6,691 bases of DNA from assembly GCA_016765335.1 (NCBI GenBank), contig JAESQE010000155.1:1-6691 (forward strand). The letters are read 5' to 3'. The notes beneath the pieces are model-generated. The model had not been told where the DNA came from. It worked only from the letters and a program-made list of their open reading frames with translations, and did not search any database. The position numbers and the translations under genes were made by a program. The DNA comes from Planctomycetaceae bacterium. GTDB lineage: Bacteria > Planctomycetota > Planctomycetia > Planctomycetales > Planctomycetaceae. Shown here piece by piece: positions 1-5,700 of the stretch (position 1 is its first letter; every line of letters begins with the position of its first letter).

Positions 1-156
1 AGAACGGTTGCCGTACCCTGAAAGCCGTAGCGGTTCGGTCGGCGTGATATCCAGACGAGACAGCCCTATTTCCCAATTCTGTGCTTGCAGAGTGGATTGA
101 GTTAATATGAGAATAAGGCAAAAGGAAATTAAGCCGTTACAAAGTTTTGAAATCAT
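1..156 (-). CDS. Exported neutral/alkaline ceramidase-like protein, N-terminal fragment
   Basis: Read on the minus strand from the ATG at 156-154, the frame stays open for 52 codons to the window edge, so only the N-terminus is present. An in-frame TAA lies five codons upstream, making this the first possible ATG. Residues 1-25 look like a Sec signal peptide: Lys4, a hydrophobic core (ISFCLILIL) and a likely cleavage after LQA at residue 25. The mature start contains IGLSRLDITP (30-39) followed by LRLSGYGNR (43-51). This matches the start of neutral/alkaline non-lysosomal ceramidase N-terminal domains, where a G-x-x-x-x-DITP strand is followed by a MxGY or LSGY turn. Family members cleave the amide bond of ceramide, although many planctomycete homologues have no known substrate. 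No catalytic residues fall inside the fragment. No good Shine-Dalgarno is seen. The family call rests on about 20 residues; that the frame codes for an exported protein is more secure. Confidence 0.8.
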   Translation of the reverse strand, partial: MISKLCNGLISFCLILILTQSTLQAQNWEIGLSRLDITPTEPLRLSGYGNRS

Positions 157-202
157 TGTCGAACAGTTCCATTAAGAAAATGTCTCGGGAGGGTGTAGTC
201 GT

Positions 203-222
203 AAACGTTATCCTAAGCGTTT
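203..222. promoter_or_regulatory. Quasi-palindrome, possible operator in the divergent region
   Basis: AAACGTTA (203-210) and TAAGCGTTT (214-222) form an inverted repeat around a 3-base centre. Eight base pairs are possible with a single unpaired G at 217. It covers the -10 hexamer of the candidate minus-strand promoter and lies between two divergent genes, a usual place for a repressor site. No regulator gene is visible in the window, so the assignment is inference. Confidence 0.25.
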
Positions 223-239
223 GATTTCTTGTTTGTCTA
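210..239 (-). promoter_or_regulatory. Candidate promoter for the ceramidase-like gene
   Basis: On the minus strand TAGACA (239-234) and TAGGAT (215-210) are separated by 18 bases. They match the sigma-70 hexamers at 5 of 6 and 4 of 6 positions. Transcription would start near 203, leaving a leader of roughly 45-50 bases before the ATG at 156. Planctomycete promoter consensus is poorly defined, so this is only a candidate. Confidence 0.3.
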
Positions 240-378
240 GTAAGTTGATGGATGGAACGGGAGATATCTGAAACTTGATTCATTGAAGGGTTCCCTGATT
301 AACTCGCTGCGTGGTAGAATGGTGTGCTTGCACTGTTTTGTTTAAACATCAATTAGAAATCAATGCAATCGCTGAAGA

Positions 379-385
379 AAGGGGG
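379..385 (+). promoter_or_regulatory. Ribosome binding site that favours the start at 392
   Basis: AAGGGGG lies six bases before the ATG at 392. The upstream in-frame GTG at 311 has only a GAAGGG about 21 bases away, too far to act as a Shine-Dalgarno. The residues between 311 and 392 also have a different, less polar character. Both points favour 392 as the true start. Confidence 0.5.
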
Positions 386-391
386 CTGTTG

Positions 392-1102
392 ATGGATAAT
401 GAAACGGATAACGATCAATCGGCATTTCGACTAAGTCGTCCAGCATCGCCCTTGCCTGTCGAAAAAGATTTCGGGGGATGCCTGGATGGTCAGTGTGCAT
501 GGAGAAATTTTGGTGGGCTGTCGATTTCTCAGGCTTACGAATTGTTTTTGACAAACCCAGTCTACTATGAAGAAGCCTTTATGTTTATGGATACGCGGGC
601 ATTTGAATATTATTTGCCTGTGATTGACCGTTATCTTCGTGAAGTCTCTAGTGATGAAGCAGATCCTGAATTGAGTCCAAGTGCCATTATTGATTTACGA
701 GAGAGTATGAAAGAATTATTAAATGATCCTCAATTTGATTCAGGAGGAGAGTGGTATAATATGATGCTTGATGGGGGGATAGATTTCTGCCAGGTCATTT
801 CACTTGGAAGTAGTATTGAATTCCGACTTGAGTACGAAGGTCTCATTATCTCTCCCAGTGTATTGATCGAGATCATGGAGCTTTCTGGGTATATTCAGTC
901 TCATGCGAGTCAGTATTCCCCTTCGGAGAAGGTGCAGAGGCATATTGTAAAAAAATGGAGCGAGGTCGATGAACTCGTTCAGGATGCAATCAATCGAAAT
1001 AAGAGTAAGCAACTAGGCTTTGGTGGGGTCTTTCTTTTTGTGCGTACTTTGATATCAAATTTTTTTAAAACTAAAAAGGAAATAGGCGGATCTCATGGAT
1101 AG
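392..1102 (+). CDS. Unrecognised acidic protein translationally coupled to an aminopeptidase
   Basis: A 236-residue protein if started at the ATG at 392; a GTG at 311 would add 27 residues but lacks a well-placed ribosome binding site. I do not recognise the family with certainty. There is no signal peptide. Residues 1-25 are polar and probably disordered. Two cysteines lie close together (Cys30 and Cys35, in GGCLDGQCAW). A helical-looking block at 44-84 includes SQAYELFLTNPVYYEEAF and then TRAFEYYLPVIDRYL. The latter is reminiscent of short 'AFxYYLPxxxxYL' segments in some small bacterial DUF and immunity-type proteins, a resemblance too weak to name it. The rest is acidic and helix-rich. 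The C-terminus has an aromatic/hydrophobic run (208-225) followed by KTKK, possibly an amphipathic or weak membrane-contacting tail. Its last codons overlap the start of the downstream aminopeptidase gene by 8 bases, implying a common transcript and coupled translation. It is presumably cytoplasmic. That it is a real gene is likely; its function is unknown. Confidence 0.75.
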   Translation: MDNETDNDQSAFRLSRPASPLPVEKDFGGCLDGQCAWRNFGGLSISQAYELFLTNPVYYEEAFMFMDTRAFEYYLPVIDRYLREVSSDEADPELSPSAIIDLRESMKELLNDPQFDSGGEWYNMMLDGGIDFCQVISLGSSIEFRLEYEGLIISPSVLIEIMELSGYIQSHASQYSPSEKVQRHIVKKWSEVDELVQDAINRNKSKQLGFGGVFLFVRTLISNFFKTKKEIGGSHG

Positions 1103-2216
1103 TCGTAAGGATCGTTTGGCGGATGTATTGGTTGGTCATAGTTGTGAATTGAAGGCTGGGGAGAAAGTGCTGATTGAGGCTTTTGATCTGCCCTGCCCTG
1201 AATTAGTGAGTTTGCTCGTTAAAAAAGTGCGGGACGTTGGAGCGATTCCTGTTGTGGAGCTTCGAAATAATCGCATCTTGCGGGATTTGATTTGCTCTGC
1301 AGATGTCGCGACATTGAAGGCGATTGCAGAGATAGATGCTGCCCGCATGAAGCAGATGGATGCTTACATCGGGATTCGAGCTTCGGATAATAACGCGGAG
1401 TTTTCAGACGTGCCTGCTGAAAAGTTAGAGGCTTATCAACAACATTACGTGCAGCCGGTTCACTTTGAAATTCGAGTGCCCGAAACCCGCTGGGTAGTGC
1501 TTCGGTATCCGACTGCTTCGATGGCACAGTCTGCGAATATGAGTACCGAAGCGTTTGAAGAGTTTTATTATCGAGTTTGTACCGCAGACTATGCAGCGAT
1601 GGAAAAAGCTCAGCAGCCGTTGATTGAGCGAATGCTCAAAGCGAATCAAGTACGGATCGTTTCGCCGGGCACGGATCTTTCGTTCTCGATTCAAGATATT
1701 CCGGTGATTCCGTGTAACGGGCGGCGTAACATTCCAGATGGCGAAGTCTTTACTGCTCCCGTGAGAGACAGCGTTAACGGGGAGATTACTTACAATATTG
1801 CCTCGCGATATCAGGGGACGGTATTCCAGAATATCCGCTTTGTGTTTCGGGACGGGAAAATTGTGGAAGCGAGTTGCACGGGTGAAACCGAGCGTTTGAA
1901 TGCAATTTTGGATACTGACGAGGGAGCAAGGTTTATTGGAGAGTTTTCGCTAGGGGTCAATTACGAAATTCAACAGCCGATTCTGGATACTTTGTTCGAT
2001 GAAAAGATTGGCGGATCTTTGCACTTTACCCCGGGAAATGCTTACACCACAGCAGATAACGGCAACCGCAGTGCAGTGCATTGGGATTTAATCCTGGCTC
2101 AAACACCAGAATTTGGTGGTGGCGAAGTCTGGTTTGATGACGTGCTTATTCGCAAAGATGGCCTGTTTGTAGTGGATGATTTAGCTGTGCTTAATCCGCA
2201 ATACCTGGGAGCTTAA
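1095..2216 (+). CDS. M29-family metallo-aminopeptidase
   Basis: A 373-residue protein of the peptidase M29 family (aminopeptidase T/AmpS/PepS type), dinuclear-metal exopeptidases that release N-terminal amino acids from peptides. There is no signal peptide, so it should be cytoplasmic and act in peptide turnover. The N-terminal half (about 1-190) has the family's alpha/beta fold start, with LKAGEKVLIEAFD at 19-31 and GAIPVVEL at 49-56. The C-terminal half carries the expected metal ligands and active-site residues in order: Glu217 (GEVFTAP), Glu283 (IGEFSLGVN), His310 and Tyr317 (LHFTPGNAY), His329 and Asp331 (SAVHWDLIL). The spacing Glu217-Glu283 and His310-Tyr317 fits the family; the His310-His329 interval is short, and the whole chain is shorter than the roughly 400-residue members. 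The start codon lies inside the end of the upstream gene; AGGCGG (1084-1089) sits just before it and a further AAGGA lies at 1076-1080. The M29 fold also includes non-peptidase relatives, so substrate is not certain. Confidence 0.93.
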   Translation: MDSRKDRLADVLVGHSCELKAGEKVLIEAFDLPCPELVSLLVKKVRDVGAIPVVELRNNRILRDLICSADVATLKAIAEIDAARMKQMDAYIGIRASDNNAEFSDVPAEKLEAYQQHYVQPVHFEIRVPETRWVVLRYPTASMAQSANMSTEAFEEFYYRVCTADYAAMEKAQQPLIERMLKANQVRIVSPGTDLSFSIQDIPVIPCNGRRNIPDGEVFTAPVRDSVNGEITYNIASRYQGTVFQNIRFVFRDGKIVEASCTGETERLNAILDTDEGARFIGEFSLGVNYEIQQPILDTLFDEKIGGSLHFTPGNAYTTADNGNRSAVHWDLILAQTPEFGGGEVWFDDVLIRKDGLFVVDDLAVLNPQYLGA

Positions 2217-2380
2217 TTGATCTTGAAAACTTGCAGGGGTGGGGAAACGGGAATCTTTTTGTGAACATTATTTGTGTGGGGGTGAGGGCAGGAGTTTCTG
2301 ATATTTTGTAGCAGAAACAGGGAAGGTGACGACACGAACGACGGTTTATCGCTTGTAATAATTAGGATTAGCAAGAGGCC

Positions 2381-2441
2381 GCATGTGACTAAAACGGCGG
2401 AAGCCAGAACGCAACAGCACTGTTGCCAGTGACACACATGC
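2381..2441. repeat. Nested inverted repeats
   Basis: GCATGTG (2381-2387) pairs perfectly with CACATGC (2435-2441). Inside it, two overlapping palindromes compete: GCAACAG/CTGTTGC (2411-2417 and 2420-2426, 2-base centre) and CACTG/CAGTG (2418-2422 and 2427-2431, 4-base loop TTGC). GTGACT (2385-2390) can alternatively pair with AGTCAC (2448-2453). The pairings are exact as read. Whether they form an RNA structure, a DNA-binding site or nothing is unknown. Confidence 0.4.
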
Positions 2442-2463
2442 CCTCGGAGTCACTCTCTTTCGC

Positions 2464-2523
2464 TGACTTTGGGTGATTAGAAGGAGATATTATATATCTG
2501 GAGACAATATACTCCCAAAGTTA
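2464..2523. repeat. Long-stem inverted repeat enclosing an AT-rich hairpin
   Basis: ACTTTGGG (2466-2473) pairs perfectly with CCCAAAGT (2514-2521), and the stem can be extended by a G-T and a T-A pair to 2464 and 2523. The enclosed segment contains AGATAT (2485-2490) and ATATCT (2494-2499), a 6-base-pair stem on a TAT loop. It also holds the AAGGAG at 2481-2486, which would be partly buried by the inner stem. No known riboswitch class is recognised. Confidence 0.4.
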
Positions 2524-2627
2524 ATCTATTTCGATTGCATGGCTTTTTCCTGCTAGAAAACAGGTGTTTACGCAATGAGAGGCTGTAAAATCCCACTGGT
2601 AAAATAGAGAAACATTGCTGACTGAAT

Positions 2628-2645
2628 GAAAATTGAGGAATTTTC
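2628..2645. repeat. AT-rich inverted repeat upstream of the candidate promoter
   Basis: GAAAATT (2628-2634) and AATTTTC (2639-2645) form a perfect 7-base-pair stem around a GAGG loop. It ends 11 bases before the candidate -35 hexamer. No T run follows, so it is not a convincing terminator; a DNA-binding site is equally possible. Confidence 0.35.
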
Positions 2646-2653
2646 TAATTAAG

Positions 2654-2692
2654 TTCTTGAAAATGGATTCTAGTGCTAGATAGGATCAAGAA
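2654..2692. promoter_or_regulatory. Inverted repeat flanking the protease promoter, possible operator
   Basis: TTCTTGA (2654-2660) and TCAAGAA (2686-2692) are perfect 7-base inverted repeats with half-sites 32 bases apart centre to centre, about three helical turns. The left arm overlaps the candidate -35 and the right arm starts at the last base of the candidate -10. A second pair, GATTCT (2666-2671) and AGAATC (2689-2694), overlaps the right arm, and CTAG-TG-CTAG sits at 2670-2679. The arrangement suits a dimeric regulator or a stem, but no binding protein can be named. Confidence 0.3.
2657..2686 (+). promoter_or_regulatory. Candidate promoter of the large protease gene
   Basis: TTGAAA (2657-2662; 5 of 6 to the sigma-70 -35) and TAGGAT (2681-2686; 4 of 6 to the -10) are 18 bases apart. 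Transcription would start near 2693, giving a leader of about 80 bases. The same TAGGAT with an 18-base spacer occurs in the candidate promoter of the divergent minus-strand gene. It is the best candidate noticed by eye in this intergenic region. Confidence 0.35.
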
Positions 2693-2765
2693 TCTCAATC
2701 TTTGTTCAAAATTATCTCATTCCCAATAAAAATGCCTGGGCTTTTGCTCTAAAAGGGCCTTGGGT

Positions 2766-2771
2766 AAGGTG
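2766..2771 (+). promoter_or_regulatory. Ribosome binding site of the large protease gene
   Basis: AAGGTG lies four bases before the ATG at 2776. An in-frame TGA at 2770-2772 shows that no earlier start is possible. A weak hairpin just upstream (CTTTT 2741-2745 with AAAAG 2751-2755, plus GCC 2734-2736 with GGC 2756-2758) might affect initiation. Confidence 0.5.
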
Positions 2772-2775
2772 AAAA

Positions 2776-5700
2776 ATGTCAGTACCAACATTGTTTGCAC
2801 GTATTTCCAGTATGGTGATGAGCCACTCATTGCAGTCAATCGGCTCTCGAACTCCGAAAAGTGCTTCTCGTCGTCAGAGTAAGGCGGAGAGATTCACTCA
2901 AATTGTTGAGGAAATGGAGCAGCGAATGCTCCTTTCGGGGACAACAGGACTTGAGGACGATTTTGCTCCGGTAGAGGAAACTGGCGAAGATGAGCATCAG
3001 ATGCACATCTCTTCTGTTTATAATCCTGCGTTGGAGTTAATAAATAATCCTGGTCCGACTGATACTCAACCTGTAGCGCCTTTCCCGTTGGCAGATACAT
3101 TCGCTCTGCACGGCAAGCCCGATGCGGACATGTTGATTTATCTTGATTTTAATGGGCACACGACAACGGGAACAGCTTGGAATAGCCAGGTGACTGGTGG
3201 AGCGGATATTGTTTCTCCTGCGTACAGTCTGGATGGAGACGGCTCAACATTTAATGACGCAGAACGTGAGCGAATTCAGCGAATCTGGCAGCGGGTGGTA
3301 GAAGACTTCGCACCATTTGATGTGGATATTACAACCGAAGAGCCTGCTCTTGATCGGCTACAAAACACAGGAGGAGCCGATACTCAGTGGGGCGTGCGTG
3401 TTGTCATTGCTGGCGATGATGGTGCCTGGCTTGGTGCCTCGGCTGGCGGGGTCGCGTTCTTAAATTCCTTTTCAAGCAACATCGATACCCCTGCATTTGG
3501 ATTCCAGGATAATCTGGGTGGCGGTCAAGAAAAAGCGGTTGGGGAAGTTATCTCCCATGAGGTTGGTCATACACTGGGGCTGTCTCACGATGGTCAAGGG
3601 AGCGTAACTTACTACGATGGTCATGGAGCAGGTGCAACTGGTTGGGCTCCTATTATGGGAGTTGGGTATTATCAGGAAGTGACACAGTGGAGTAGTGGCG
3701 AGTATGCAAATGCCACCGAAACTGAAGACGATCTGACAATCATTACAGCCAATAATGGCTTTGGATATCGTGCAGATGATCATGGGAATGATATTAACAA
3801 TGGAACACCGTTGAACGGAGTCCCGGGAGTTCTTACCGGGGGCATGTATAATCTGTCAGGAATTATCGAACAGAGAAATGATAACGACTGGATTACTTTT
3901 GAAGTGGGAGGTCAAACTGATCTTACGATTGATGTGACTGCTTTTGAACGCGGTCCGAATCTCGATATTTTAGCCGAACTTTATGATAATAGCGGCAATC
4001 TGGTGGGGGCAAGTAATCCAACTAATGAACTTGACGCGACTATTAGTGCACAAGTTGGAGCGGGGATCTATCACATTCGAGTTGATGGCGTTGGTGTAAG
4101 AACTGTTGACGATGGTTACTCTGATTACGCAAGTCTCGGGCAGTACACAGTGACTGCACAGATTGTGAATTTGGTAAATACAACTCCAGTTATTTTAGAT
4201 CAAAATATGTCTGTTGCTGAGAACAGACCTGCGGGATCTCCTGTTGGGACCGTTGCTGCGTCTGATCCTGAGGGCGATGCTCTTGCTTACTCTATCATCG
4301 CGGGGAATACCACAGGGACATTTGCGATTGATTCGGCGACTGGGGTCATCACGGTTGCTGACCCAACGGCACTCGATTTCGAGACCAATCCTGTTTTTGT
4401 GTTAAGAGTACAGGTATCAGAAAGAACTATTACACCTCTTTCTGCACAGGCTGATGTGACCATCAGTTTGATCGATGTCAATGATGCTCCAGTGATTACG
4501 CCGGGGCAGAGTTTTTCTATCCTGGAACATACTGGTGCTGGCATTGGAGTTGGTACAGTCATTGCGACTGATGAAGATGGAGATAACCTGATCTTTTCGA
4601 TCATCGGAGGGAATAATGGGAATGCGTTTGCAATCGATGCAAGCACAGGGCAAATTACGATTCAGAATCCTGGAGCGGTTGATTTTGAAGTCACTCCTTT
4701 GTTTAATTTGCTCATTCAAGTTGGTGATGATGGTGCAGGAACTGTAACCAGTACTGAAGTTGTCACAATTACTGTAACGAATCTGGCTGATTTGAATTTT
4801 GTTCGCCTAAGCCCCTTGGGTTCTCAAGTCTTTGCGGATCAGGATCGTCAGATTACTTTGACTGGGCCTGGCGATGAAGCAGTCTTTGATTTCTACGGGC
4901 AAGCTGGAGAGTTATTCTCTGCGGTTATTACGCCTACTGATCCTAATGCGATTGTGACTCTGGAAATTGTGGAGTTGAATCAAGCGTTTTCAACGACTAC
5001 CCCCGGAGAGACTCTGGTTGTTTCTGGGGAACTGCTTCCGTTCTCACAAGGTTATAGTATTCGTATCACCTCAACTGTAGCGGACACACTCGAACTGGAC
5101 GTGTATCTTAACGCAACGCTGGAACAACAGGCAGTCGGTGGTAACTCGTCTGCCTTTACACCTGTTGCAATTGATGATGCATTGATTGATTTTGGTGTCG
5201 AGCGGTATGCTGTTCTTGGTCAAACCGAGACTGCATTTGATGAAGATCATTATCTGATAGATCTGACTGGACGCGTTGGTGAGAAGATTGAAATTGTGCT
5301 GGCTGGACTCGTCGAAGATTTCAGTGGTGCGACTTTAGAATTACAGGATTTAGGTGGTACAACCCTGGCAACGGCTTCAGCGATGCCTTTGGGAGCAGAT
5401 CCAACAAATATCGATCTGGCAATTCTTAACTATGAAGTTACAGCCGATGGGGTTTACCGAGTAGTGCTCTCATCTCCTGGAGTTGCAGGAGAATACGTGC
5501 TGACAGTTCTTGCAGATTCGATTGGCTTTGAAGTTGACCCAAATAACGACTCGACAGTGGCGTTACGAGACTTGACTGACTTGAATGGTGTGACAGGCTA
5601 TCTTTCTAACTTGGCCCTCAATTCATCTTCCTATTCAAAATCAGGTCAGTTGGAGAAGACTGCTGCGTTGAATTCGTCGCCTGCTGCAATGACAGCGTTC

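Larger units (their letters stand above)
2217..2775. other. 559-base intergenic region without a convincing gene
   Basis: Lies between the aminopeptidase stop and the start of the large protease gene. All forward frames are broken into runs of under about 20 codons from possible starts, and the one longer reverse frame looks spurious. No clear GC-rich hairpin followed by a T run follows the aminopeptidase gene. The region has several inverted repeats (2381-2441, 2464-2523, 2628-2645, 2654-2692) and a candidate promoter at 2657-2686. There is an AAGGAG at 2481-2486 with no ATG, GTG or TTG suitably placed after it. Confidence 0.6.

Noticed and set aside
311..391. GTG start at 311 for the unrecognised protein
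   Set aside because: No Shine-Dalgarno at a workable distance, whereas the ATG at 392 has AAGGGGG six bases upstream. The longer form cannot be fully excluded.
2217..2280. Intrinsic terminator after the aminopeptidase gene
   Set aside because: A short T run exists near 2256-2260 but no stable GC-rich hairpin precedes it.
2385..2432. Short GTG-initiated frame of 15 codons ending at TGA
   Set aside because: Too short, no clear ribosome binding site, and it coincides with the inverted repeats, so a leader peptide cannot be supported.
2213..2437. Minus-strand open frame of 74 codons with a hydrophobic, Cys-containing N-terminus
   Set aside because: It could pass for a small membrane or lipoprotein, but it has no convincing ribosome binding site, its C-terminal half has no recognisable character, its stop overlaps the aminopeptidase stop, and its first codons coincide with palindromic sequence. 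A chance frame is more likely.
2481..2500. AAGGAG ribosome-binding-like sequence suggesting a hidden small gene
   Set aside because: No ATG, GTG or TTG lies at a proper distance; a CTG at 2498 would give only eight codons before TAA.
4214..4719. Several open frames inside the cadherin-coding segment (one plus strand, two minus strand)
   Set aside because: They are shadows of the long forward frame, with compositions typical of out-of-frame reading of Asp/Gly/Thr-rich sequence.
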